NCBI RefSeq assembly: GCF_019703515.2 | Contig: NC_059372.1 | Location: 11,517,492 to 11,581,491, forward strand | Reading direction: 5' to 3' | Length of the DNA stretch: 64,000 nucleotides | DNA from: Myxocyprinus asiaticus | Taxonomy: Eukaryota; Chordata; Actinopteri; Cypriniformes; Catostomidae | In this document: positions 1 through 11,361 of the stretch, in pieces | Numbering within the stretch: the stretch's first letter is position 1 | How the letters are laid out: the number at the start of each line of letters is the position of its first letter | The notes under the pieces: generated by a model | Told to the model about the DNA's origin: nothing | Database searches by the model: none | The model's input: the letters and a program-made list of their open reading frames with translations, nothing else | Position numbers and translations under genes: made by a program

Positions 1-195
1 TATAGTAAATGAAGCCTATGAAATTAAACTCAATCGACACAATTTGTGGCATAATATTGATTACCACAAAAACTTAATTTTGACTCATCCACTCCTTTTC
101 TTCAAAACATCAAAAAATGAGGTTACAGTGAGGAACTTATAATGGAAGTGAATGGGGCCAATTTTTGGAGGATTTAAAGGCAGAAATGTGAAGCT
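1..195 (-). repeat. Fragment of a teleost interspersed repeat (same family as 8598-8990)
   Basis: The block carries an A-rich AAAAAATGAGG stretch, then GAGGTTACAGTGAGG and GAAGTGAATGGGGCC. The same motifs appear in reverse complement near 8830-8970. The family is non-coding. This copy runs off the left edge of the window and stops where the Tc1 element starts at about 192. The two sequences share AGCTTTTAT at the join, so the Tc1 end was lost by recombination or the junction arose by microhomology. Confidence 0.65.
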
Positions 196-245
196 TTTAT
201 TTTTTCATCACATTCCCAGTGGGTCAGAAGTTTACATACACTTTG

Positions 246-1261
<1,016 letters not shown>

Positions 1262-1417
1262 GATGTCAAGCAAAGAGGCACTGAGTTTGAAGGTAGGCCT
1301 TAAAATACATCCACCAACTGACTCCAGTTAGCATATCAGAGGCTAATTGGCTAATTGCCTAAAGGCTTGCCATCATTTTCTGGAATTTTCCAAGCTGCTT
1401 AAAGGCACAGTTAACTT

Positions 1418-1836
1418 AGTGTATGTAAACTTCTGACTCACTGGAATTGTGATATAGTCAATTAAAAGTGAAACAATCTGTCTGTAAACAATTGTTGGAA
1501 AAATTACTTGTGTCATGCACAAAGTAGATGTCCTAAACGACTTGCCAAAACTATAGTTTGCTAATGTTAAATCTGTGAATTGCTTAGAAAATGAGTTTTA
1601 ATGACTTCAACCTAAGTGTATGTAAACTTCTGACCCACTGGAATTGTGATATAGTCAATTAAAAGTGAAACAATCTGTCTGTAAACAATTGTTGGAAAAA
1701 TTACTTGTGTCATGCACAAAGTAGATGTCCTAAACGACTTGCCAAAACTATAGTTTGCTAATGTTAAATCTGTGAATTGCTTAGAAAATGAGTTTTAATG
1801 ACTTCAACCTAAGTGTATGTAAACTTCTGACTTCAA
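1418..1836. repeat. Tandem duplication of the Tc1 right end, period 197 bp
   Basis: AGTGTATGTAAACTTCTGAC starts at 1418, again at 1615 and again at 1812, exactly 197 bp apart. The sequence between the repeats is almost identical. The first inner repeat reads CTGACTCACTGG and the second CTGACCCACTGG. The normal copy at 12776-12997 has only one such interval. The element therefore carries one extra direct repeat, the kind of site the transposase binds. Near identity of the two units suggests a recent duplication or gene conversion. Confidence 0.9.
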
Positions 1837-2445
1837 TGGTGGGGCGGCTGGGGGTTGTGGGTGGTTGGAAATGAGATGGCTGGTGGAGGGTGCCTATGTC
1901 GCCCATGGCTAAATCCCCCCTGGGTTTGCCTGCGCCTGCGTATGCCCTAGACTACACTACTGAATTACATTAAGAAAGGAGTTCTAGACATGCTTTGTTA
2001 GAAGCTTGGTGCTCATAATTTCTGTTGTTATTGAAAATTCCCTCCCTTTTTTGTGCCACTTCCTCTCTTACTGCGTTTCCATGCCCTCCTTCCTTCACAA
2101 CTCTCTCCCCTTTGATGGATGGACGGCTCTTGTACTTCCAATCTGCTATCTCGCCTGATGCGGTTAGTGGCTTTGACACTGCTGCAGGCATGAAAGAGAG
2201 AGAGAGAGCGAGGGAGGGGTAGTCGAGCAGGATGAGGACGGGGTGATGTGGAGGACACGACATCTGGAAAACAAACAAATGAAAAAGAATGCCCAGGCAC
2301 CACGCTACAGCAGGCAGCACGTGCTGCAGAAACAAACAATCTCTGCTCTGTTACCATCAGCCACGGTGTTACACAAAGTCATTTAGACACAGACACACAC
2401 ACCAGGCTCTTCCACCAGCCCTGCACTATCACTGGCCTACACACT
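1837..2445. other. Non-coding stretch with (GA)n, nothing recognised
   Basis: G-rich sequence follows the Tc1 end, then unique sequence with a short GAGAGAGAG run at about 2194-2208. Overlapping open frames exist on both strands, but none resembles a known protein. No splice or start context stands out. Confidence 0.4.
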
Positions 2446-2724
2446 CTCACGGTGAAATTGTAAGGATTTGTACGACTTTTCTAAATTTGGCTTATTTATA
2501 TGATTTCGTACGACTGCACTCGTATGAATTCGTACCTATCATGTTTACATATGCTACTGATCGGTTAGGTTTAGATAAGGGGTTTGGGTAAGGGCAAAAC
2601 TTGCGCTTCCGCATTAGACATCCGGGCATTTGCACATGATGAAATCGTACAAATTTATACGAACAAACTTGTACGAAATCATACGAAATAGCCAACTTGT
2701 AAAATATGTACAAATTTTCATGAG
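2446..2724. mobile_element. Palindromic MITE with repeated GTACGA motifs
   Basis: The two halves are inverted copies. The left half contains TTTGTACGAC, ATTTCGTACGAC and GAATTCGTAC. The right half contains ATCGTACAAATT, TTGTACGAAATC and ACAAATTTTCATGAGA. The centre carries GGTTAGGTTTAGATAAGGGG. Such imperfect palindromes without an open frame are typical non-autonomous DNA elements of teleosts. The exact superfamily and target duplication are not clear from the sequence. Confidence 0.7.
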
Positions 2725-5430
2725 ACTGGATTGCACTGGCAGCCTTTTGTGTAGTAAGGTGTTTTTTGTTTTTTTAAATTTTTTATTTTGATAAATATAA
2801 AAATGAATGCATTGAATTTCAGTGTTGAGTACGCTTGCAAGCTGTCAGTGTTCAAGGTGAAGTGCAATCTCATGACCAATAGAGGGAGGTGTTTGCCTCA
2901 GACAGATTGAAGCGTGCTTTATTAGTATACTCAAATTGTTAATCTGAGATTTGTTTGTTTTTTTGTCACATTTTTACAAATTTACGTAACTCAGAAATAT
3001 TATAGCCTTTTTCTTCCCTACCTGTACACTGAGACTTCATGTGCATTTATAAATTTTCCTCATTACTGTTTTTTGAGATGAGATGTTGCAAAACTATTGA
3101 AATAGTTTTTTTTAATTTACATTGCACATACAAAAAGAGGAAAACAAACAACATACAATGTAAAAAGAAGTTACAAAAAAATAACAATAACACATATAAA
3201 AGTAAACAACAATAACAAGGGTTTACTTAAATATGTATAAATCTTATTACATTTCTTCCCAAAATAAAACACATTTTGGTAAGTACCAGTAGTTCTAGTG
3301 CAAAGCAGAACATTTTTGCTTAGTTTAAGTGCAAAATTGATAATACTGAATTCATAATAGAAGCTTATAGCTATAAGTCATTTAACAAAATAAATAAAAT
3401 TTTAATTGGAACATTGCCACTTTGAAAAATTAAAACTATTTAAATATTAGAATGGACCTTAATCCAATGGCATATTTAATTTGATATGAATAAAAGTAAG
3501 GGATAGAAAGTCTCTTCACTGTTGTGTACCTTGGTGTTGATCATCTTGTTCATCTGATGAAACATTAAAAATACTGTTCCCAAAAAATTTCCAGGGGACA
3601 AAAACTCCATAAATCATGGATTGTGAAAATTTGATGTGACCCAGCACAGTGTTTCCCAACTTCTTTTGTGTGTGTGTTTCATGTACCCCCAAAGCCCCAT
3701 CAATAAAACTGAAGTACCCCTTCATCAACACCAGAAATGTGTCATTAGAACCAGAACCTAGTGTTCATTTAAACTTACTGGATATAAGTTTGCATTATCA
3801 GTAATATAATTAAAGTGTCATCGGTACAAATTATTGTTCTTTTCTTTTTTTTTTTTTAAAAGGAACTCTTTTTCTTTGATAGATTATTATTGTTGCAGTT
3901 AAGTTGCAATTGTGGTTTTATAGCTTTAACAAAGCAAAACTGAAAACTGAATTCCTGGTTGTAAATCACTGACTGAGCACATTAAGATAGTACAACCTTT
4001 TAAATAAACTGTAGTTATGTCCCTCACAGCCACATTGTCATTCGTGTCAAAGTAAACGTGCTGTTTACCCTGATTAAGGTCCATATTTCAGAATCGAAAT
4101 TCAAATTAATAATCATATATAAACCATAAACAAAAGTAATCAAAAAACTTTGTCTTAGTTTTTATCAGGTTTTATTAACAGAACAACATGCTAAATGGTC
4201 ACTATAGCAACTTTAAGACACTTCCAGACATTACTGCTGGCATCTAATTCTCAAGTGCACATGTTGTCCTGTTTGTAGAGAATATTTGATCTATTTCAGT
4301 TTTGTTGTTGAAATAGATATGATCTGTTTATTTAGTCTCATATGATGTGTACTCTGCCAGTACATGACAAACATTACTGCACTATGTTCAGTGTTTTCCC
4401 TCCATACACTTCCATTTTTTGTTTGTTACCTTTTGAGAAACTTGCTTGGTCAGATTCCTAAGTGCAAACATACATGGCAAAGAAAGACAGTAAGCTCCAG
4501 GTAAAAGCAATTGTGAAATATCCAAAATCAAACTAGACTTGCATTTTCTGTCAAGGCAGCACAGGAATAGTGCTAAAGTTTTAAGTGCGCTTAGGGTTTA
4601 GGCTTTTTTTCTGTGTAAGTGATGCAGCATCAGAGCTACTTTGTCATGGTCATGATGACACTCAGCATGCGTCTTATTTTCAGTCAGCTGAATCAACACA
4701 TAGTCACTGTGCAGTGTAAAGACAGCAATAAATAATTAAATATATGCAAGGAAGATGAGGTCAATTGCAGTTCAGTACGGAAATAAAAGAAAGAAGACCA
4801 ATAACTGTACAATTCTAGGGGAAAATATTGCTATGTTGTTTACATTTTGGACATTGAATTTTCTGTCAGTGTAAGTCAGTAGAAGATTTTAAAACTTATT
4901 TTCTTTATAAAATTTTTTTTTTTTTTTTACAAGATTGTTTGAGTAATATCAATTCAGTGCTGCTTTGCATGTCAAACATTTGTTGTTCATTCAGTTAACT
5001 CGCTTAAGTTTTGGCTTATGTTTCAGCAAATAAAAGTAACTTAATTTGTCAATGCCAATGTTCTCAGAGGTTTCTTTGATTTTCCAGGTGAGAAGAACAT
5101 GTAACGCTATATGCAGGACACTGACCTAAACTGCTTGACCTTTGGCAGGGGCAGTCAAAGGTCAAATCACTTGACATCTCTGCCCGTATCTGATGAACAC
5201 ACTCGTCAGACAAGCACTTTAACGTACAACTGTGTGTGTGTGTGAAACAAACAATATCAAGTGTGGGCGTAAAATGACACATGAAAGTAATCTGTTCATC
5301 TTTGCTCTGGGCAAGAGGCATTTTTTAATTTCACTGGAGGATAAAAAGCCAGTGGCGTAGATCCATCCATTTTGTATGGTGCCTTAATTTCACACATCCC
5401 ACAGAAAAATTGGCAGTCGATTTGTTTTTT
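2725..5430. other. AT-rich non-coding sequence
   Basis: No gene is seen. The block is rich in poly-A and poly-T, for example the T runs near 3845 and 4912. At 3653-3668 there is CAGTGTTTCCCAAC, a common terminal sequence of hAT elements, but no matching opposite end was found. Short open frames at 3516-3731 and 5064-5321 look random. Confidence 0.45.
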
Positions 5431-5870
5431 TGAAGATCCCTCCACTGATAGTAATTAAATTTGCTCTTGTCTCTCGTTTTTTTCTTTTCTCCCTGTCTCC
5501 TCCTCTCTTCCCAATCTGTATGCCGCTACTCCCTCTTCTCATTCTCTTTCGCTGCCATCCTTCACTGTCATACGGCCGCTCCGAGCCATCGACCTCTGCT
5601 CTCAGCCCCGGTTCAGCAGCGGGTCACCAGAGGGAGGGGGGTTCATGTTATTGGGGGGTGCCAGCATCCTTCCCTCGCCGTGGATACAGCTGCCGCTGCC
5701 ATGGCAACTGTACGGATTGCAGAGCGGAGAAGACTGCACAAGGACCAGCTTTCAGAGACTTCAAGAGGAAGATACTCTACTGTTGTCTTACAGGGCGCAG
5801 TTTGCTCCATTGTGCTTCAAAGCAGGTGAAACAATCTGTGCATCAACCTAACAAAATTTTGACCTGATGG
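5431..5870 (+). other. Pyrimidine-rich tract followed by GC-rich segment; possible 5' exon
   Basis: A C/T-rich stretch at 5465-5560 leads into a locally GC-rich, CpG-containing segment (5570-5720). Within it CTGCCATGGCAAC gives an ATG in good initiation context at 5701. The frame reads MATVRIAERRRLHKDQLSET and stays open to a possible splice donor, AAAGCAG|GTGAAA, near 5825. If unspliced it meets TGA at the donor. Two other frames are also open, so coding is unproven. It could equally be a CpG-bearing regulatory block. No family is recognised. Confidence 0.2.
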
Positions 5871-6262
5871 TCACATAGTTGATTTGGTGCCTTGATGCAT
5901 AACGTAATTTACCCAAGTAGTATCCAACATCCGTGTTGGTTCTGCATAACATTCCAATCAACAAATCTGATTTTAAAGGTAGGTTTAGGGTTAGGCTTAG
6001 GACTGAGGTTAGAAACGTCAAAAACTTTCTTATCAACCAATCATTAGAGGTAGGGATTTGGTTCGGCTTGTTTTTGGTTGGTAGGAAACGTTTTGTTAGC
6101 GTTCCAGATCTAACAAAAGATGTCCAGATGTCCTCCTCCTGCAACATTGTGTGGTTCTTAGTTTTTTAAGAACTTAGGCCCTTATTTCCTTCACTTGTTT
6201 CTTTACTGAAATAATTATCATATGACTAACATTATCATTACCCCTAATAATTATCATTATTA
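5871..6262. other. Non-coding; possible fragment of a MITE
   Basis: The segment contains AGGTTTAGGGTTAGGCTTAG at about 5979-5998, a motif often found in the middle of fish MITEs, flanked by loosely inverted sequence. Clear ends could not be found, so this stays a suggestion. Confidence 0.25.
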
Positions 6263-7061
6263 GGGGAGACCGGGGCTAGTTGTCACACTTTTTACTCCAG
6301 TGAATATTTCTCAGAGTAAGTTTATTTTTGAAGACCCATTTCTGCATAGCCACATACCTTAAAGTCTTGGCTACATGAACATTTTCACAATTCTTGCCCA
6401 GGAAAAAAAGATAAAGTTCATTGAACACACGTTGAACTTTTGTCAAAACCTGCCCCAATAGAGACCACATGCCCTTAAGATGTCACAATGGAACTTGCTT
6501 CTAAACCAGTGGCGCAGGTTTTATGTGAACTTTGGGAGGTGACGGGAACATGTCCCCACCATCACATCTACCAAAACAAAATCTATGCCTCTCTTTATGT
6601 CTATGCCTGCATTAAATCGCCTACGAAAGGCTTTTCAGCTAAATTTTAAAAGTAAAACAAATAGGAAACTCAAAACAAATCACGAAACAACAAATATTGA
6701 AAAAGTAACATACAAACATATAAAACCATTGTTTTAAAAATATTTTAATTAATAAATTGCATACATTTATGACATTTTAAAACACGCAACAACCTGCACA
6801 ATCATAAATGTGACAACACACCCTGACTTTGAAGAAAAATACCTTTATCCTACAAATATATTTAAACTTATCTGCAAAAATCTCCCTTCATAATATAGTT
6901 GACCCTTGTCTGAATTAATGGCAAAACATACAACATACAAACAAATAAATAAAAATAAAATAAATACTAAAAAGCTAGAGAAAAACAATTGGACTTTTGA
7001 CTCCAAATCTCATAGTTACTGAGATATAGCCCTTCCTGTGTGACAACTAGCCCTGGTCTCC
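6263..7061. mobile_element. Non-autonomous DNA transposon with GGGGAGACCGGGGC ends
   Basis: The left end reads GGAGACCGGGGCTAGTTGTC. The reverse complement of the right end reads GGAGACCAGGGCTAGTTGTC, giving a terminal inverted repeat of about 25 bp. The interior (about 800 bp) has no long open frame and is AT-rich. A second, diverged and inverted copy lies at 61656-62205 and shares the interior, including the ACCAAAACAAAATCTATG motif, so this is a family. Superfamily is not assigned because the target duplication is unclear. Confidence 0.75.
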
Positions 7062-7194
7062 TCTATAAATATTCTAATAATTATAATGTGCTTGCAAGAC
7101 TCTAGAGCTTGCTGGAATTTCAAGGCACTGGCCCTAAAGTGTTAATAGATGATCCTTATATCCAGCCCACAATTCATCTTTCACTTTCTGCATT

Positions 7195-7400
7195 TAAGTT
7201 ATCACACAGTTCTAGAGGAAGATGGGGTTTCCCTCTTGAGGCTTGGCTCCTCAAAGTTTTTTTCCCCCTCCAACTCTCACATTAGGGAGTTTTTCCATAC
7301 TATTGTCACCCTTGTCTTACACTGTGGGTAATTATCTCTTTAAAGCTGCTTTGTAACAACATGTAATGTGATGAGTGATACAAAAATAGAAATGAATTGA
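7195..7400 (+). mobile_element. 3' tail of a non-LTR retroelement
   Basis: The segment has the order seen in a widespread teleost retroelement 3' end: GGCTTGGCTCCTC, AGGGAGTTTTTCC, TTTAAAGCTGCTTTG, and a terminal GAATTGA-type tail at about 7393. Only the 3' part is present, as expected for 5'-truncated LINE insertions. Naming the family needs a library search. Confidence 0.5.
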
Positions 7401-8597
7401 TTCAAGCATCTTGGTTGTCGCATGTTGCCAAACTTTTAATCGAGACCAGCCCTGCATGTGGATAACAGAGAGAGCGAATACCGAACTCTAGCATGCTAGG
7501 AAATGCAGTTGCAGCTCGTCATGCCTGCAGTCAACTCTACCTGAAAATGTTCAGTTCACGCCAGAGGAATGTTTAATAAATCAAAAACTGATATGATGTT
7601 GGCATCTTTGTGCAGATGATAAAGAGTCACCTGAGCATTGTGAGGTCAAACGAAGGAGAGAAAGTAAGAGAGGAGGAGGATGAGAATAGAAGAAATAGCA
7701 ATGAGGTGAGTTCCACATCTCTCCAGGTGTTTCAGCACAGAACGGGCTTGCTTCATTTCGAGAGCCTCAGGCCACGAGGTTTAGACCAGGTGGAGCTACT
7801 ACAAAAGAGACTATTAATTATGACTTCAGCCGGGCCTCACCCCTCCTTCTTTTCCTCTCTTTCTCTCTCTCTTTCTTTCTTGCCAAACAAATATGATGGA
7901 TAGGGTTATCAGTGTCTCACAGAAGCATGAACGGCTGTCAGGTGTGCTTTGATGTCCGACAGCTTGAATCTCCTGCCTTGTGCTTTGATGATCTGCTTGA
8001 AATCCAGATGAATTAACATCCTGTAGTTCACACTCCATACAACACAGCGGGCCATTTAACACACTCCACATAAGATTTAATACACTTGTGTCTGCTTTGA
8101 TAGCTAGTAAGTTTGACTTTCCACTTTTAAAAGCAATTCCCGACAGACCAATGGCGAAAGCTATAGCCCTTATCACAAAATGTAACTTTTTATTTTCTAT
8201 TTCACTTCACTTCGTAATGTAACTTGAAAGCATTTGTTACATGTGCCACATGTCTTAACTATTTTTAGAAGTTTATTGCTCCCTTGGAGGTCTTGGAATT
8301 GCATGTTGTGCTTTTGGACAGCAACTTGGAAGATGATTTTGCTCTTGCTGTGCCACTGTCAGCCAAGAGGTGGCACTGCTTACATAAAACACAATGACTG
8401 GGGATATTAAATGAAGGAGCAAAGCCACTTGCTCTTGGTAGTTGCCAAGGTAAAGATTGAGTTCAGTGTACTTTTAGTAATTAGTCTTAACATGTCTTGC
8501 CTAGATTTATTCCAGATAGCATAACTGTTATCTTGCTTTCAGTATAATTAGCCCTGCTGCAATTCAAACCCTTTGTTCTTTTGTAATGGTAGTTTAA
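7401..8597. other. Non-coding, no gene recognised
   Basis: The region contains a pyrimidine tract (TCTTTCTCTCTCTC near 7855-7875) and short random open frames on both strands. No repeat family, RNA gene or conserved protein motif was recognised. Confidence 0.4.
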
Positions 8598-8990
8598 GGG
8601 ATATTCCGGGTTCAGTACAAGTTTAGTCTTAAGTCACTTTAGTGTGTTGTAGGCTGCACCCTCAAGATGGCATTTTTGCCGATAGGCATAGGTTTGCAGC
8701 CCTTTGGCTATAACTTTGCACAGAAAAAGTATGAGATTTTATAACACTAAAGTCATGTAAATATGCATATTGTTTATGTCTTGTGGCCATACTTTTTTTT
8801 AAAAGTGAGTATTTTACCGTTCACGGATTAGCCCCATTCACTTCAATTGTAAGTGCCTCACTGTAACCAAGTTTTTTGCTTTTTTTTTTTTAAAGAAAAT
8901 TAGGGAGGTCGAAATTAATGTTTGTGTTAATCAACATTATGCCACAAATGCTGTCGATTGAGCTTAATTTGTATTGAACCTGGAATATTC
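8598..8990 (+). mobile_element. Teleost MITE-like repeat with ATTCCGGGTTCAGTAC ends
   Basis: The left end GATATTCCGGGTTCAGTAC pairs with the reverse complement of the right end, GAATATTCCAGGTTCAATAC. The interior has CTATAACTTTGCACAGAAAA, GCATATTGTTTATGTCTTGTG and CCCCATTCACTTC, and carries no open frame. Part of the same family occurs in opposite orientation at 1-195. This is a non-autonomous repeat common in fish genomes. Confidence 0.75.
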
Positions 8991-10689
8991 AGAAATTATA
9001 CAGTTTGCATAATTGTTTTTGCATATTGTTGCATTTTTTCTTTATGATTTGCCGCTGTTTTTGAGTCATTTCATCAAACAAATATATTTAGATTAAAAGA
9101 TAATTAAAAATGCTTGTGATTTTAAGGATTTTGTACATAAAGTACATTGAATATATTTTAACAACTGAAAAATGTAACCTGCCAGTCTTGTATGAAGTGT
9201 GCGTACAGTTAAACTGAAGTTTTGTATTTCTTATTCTAACAGAATTGAACAGTCAGCCAGATAAACCATTCCATAACTGTACAGAAACGTTATTAAGTGA
9301 TTATATAACACATCTTATACAATATAGATTATGGTGCTAAATTTTTCATGTTGATTTGACAAAGTCTTTCCAGCATCCGGTGAGTGGACTGGGGCTGTTC
9401 TGTTAATGACAGACCTCCAGTTCAACTCCCTTGTCCCTGGAAGTCAGGACTTGAATTAATCATTTACATTGTCTTAATCAGGGGAGTGGAAGACTGGCAT
9501 GCATAAATGAGCACTGGAACCTATTTGCATGTATTTTGCGGGGGAGAGCAGTCAGTGTTTGCATCTGAAGTTCCAGGGAAATTTGGGGCAGTGCTCCGGA
9601 ACGCCACTGTTTGGAGTGCCCTTCAAAGAAGAGCAACTCAAGGTGCCATGGTTTTGTCTCTGTTCTTGATTAGCTCTCTATCGAATGGATTGTGCAGATG
9701 CCTCTATGAAGAGTGAGAGCAGATGTGGAGGTGGCAGTGACTGAATCAGGACAGGTATTTTTGCTTTTGCGCTCAGGTGGGTAGAACTGGCACCAGAAAA
9801 GAGTGACAGGCCAAAAGGTATGTGTGCAAAAGACTGGGGAATCATTAGAGGGATACAGATGTTGGTTTGAATCAAAGGAGTGAAATGCTTTGCTATACAC
9901 AGGAGCGACAGAGGCAGTGCACTACTTTTACACATTTTTAACTGTATTTTTTAATATGAAAGTTGCCCAGACCAGTATACAGTCAGGGGGCCCAGATATC
10001 CATGCTACTCCACTGGAACTTTCCCTTTAACAGCCCTTTCTCCCTCCTCATATGCAGTATCCTAGCCCAGTCCATTGCATAATTGCACACTTATAATGCA
10101 TCCCCAACTGCACAAGATCATTAGTACTACATACAGTGTACAGCATACAATAAACACGCATGCAAGTCCACTTTTCACCTTAGATGAAGGATCACGGATT
10201 GTTAGATCAGCAAAACAAATAAGTTAATAGTGAGGCTTGGGAGTCATCCCAGGAGTGGTATCTATCTCTGCAGTGACTGGCAGCCCTGTCGATGAGCAGG
10301 AAGGCAGTAATGTGCTGGCATTTGGATGGCAGAAGGAGGGGGAGGGGGGGAGGGGGGAGGTTAGAGCTGATAAGAGCAAGACAAGGAGGGGAGGCCCATT
10401 CTAATCAACACTTTGCTCTATTAATAATGAGATAGAGAAAGAGCAGAACTCCCACTGATGAGCTTGGCAGCATTGGAGTATTAGATCAATTACTTTATAG
10501 AGTGGCTTGAAGTGATGATATGGTTATCTTCTGTTGTTTTTTACCGCTTTAATTAGTAACACACAAGAGAGTTGGCCAAGCCTTCTAACCAATGACCTGC
10601 TGAGTAAGAGGCAAATTTACAATTTGCAATTACAACTACTGTAGATTTTTGCTTTGTCTCAAGAAAATGCCAGTGGTGCTTGCCCATCC
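8991..10689. other. Mostly unique non-coding sequence
   Basis: No gene is recognised. Two blocks have the even base composition and TAAT-type motifs often seen in conserved regulatory DNA: 9360-9510 (TTGAATTAATCATTTAC) and 10250-10520 (CATTCTAATCAAC, TATTAATAATGAG, AGATCAATTACTTT). A G-rich GGAGGGGGAGGGGGG tract sits at about 10336-10352. Conservation was not tested. Confidence 0.3.
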
Positions 10690-11345
10690 AAAACCAGCCA
10701 CCACGATGCTAAGGTGTTCTAGGTGGTTGACAGGATGTTGCTATGTGGTTGATGTTTAAAGTGTTTTTTAACATGTTTCTATGTGGTTGCTAGGGCATTG
10801 CTATGTGGTTGCTTGGGTATTCTGGGTGGTTGCCAGGGCATTGCTATGTTGTTATTGGGGTGTTCGAGGTGGGTACCAGGATATTGCCATGTGGTTTCTA
10901 AGGTGTCTAGAATGGATTTTAGCATGTTGCTATGTGGTTGCTAGGGTGTTGTTATGTGGTTGATTTAGTGTTTAGAGTGTTTTTTTTTAGCATATTGCTA
11001 TGTGGTGTTAGGATGTTCTCGGTGGTTGCCAGGACATTCCTATGCTGTTGCTAGGGTGTTTTGGGTGGTTGCCAGGACATTGCTATGTGGTTGCTAAGGT
11101 ATTCAGAATGTTTTTTTAGCACATTGCTGTGTGGTTGCTACAGTGTGCTAGGTTTTTGTTGTGCGTTGCTATGCAGTTGCAAGTGTGTCCTGGGTGGCTT
11201 GCCAGAACATTGCTTTGCAGTTGCTAAGGTGTTTAGTGTGGTTTTTAGCACGTTGCATATGCGGTTTCTAAGGTTTTAGATTGGTTTAAGCACTTTGCTG
11301 TGGGTATTCAATGTGGTAACCAGGACATTGCTATACGATTGCTAA
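10690..11345. repeat. Degenerate minisatellite, unit about 42-45 bp
   Basis: Units combine TTGCTATGTGGTTGCTA, AGGGTGTTCTGGGTGGTTGC and CAGGGCA in changing order, many with a T-rich spacer (TGTTTTTTTAGCA). The open frames at 10781-10963 and 11061-11279 are only translations of the repeat. The array resumes at 13863 after a 2.5-kb insertion. Confidence 0.85.
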
Positions 11346-11361
11346 TGCTGCCCACACACTA

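Noticed and set aside
3653..3740. CAGTGTTTCCCAAC as the start of a hAT element
   Set aside because: The motif is suggestive, but no inverse end or duplication was found nearby.
5979..5998. TTAGGG-like sequence as an interstitial telomere
   Set aside because: Only two degenerate units; such short AGGTTTAGGGTTAGG pieces are common in the middle of fish MITEs.
10781..11279. Frames rich in Trp, Cys and Gly
   Set aside because: They are translations of the minisatellite unit; the repeat explains the pattern.
10690..11345. CRISPR-like array
   Set aside because: Units follow one another without unique spacers of fixed length, and the sequence is clearly eukaryotic; it is a minisatellite.
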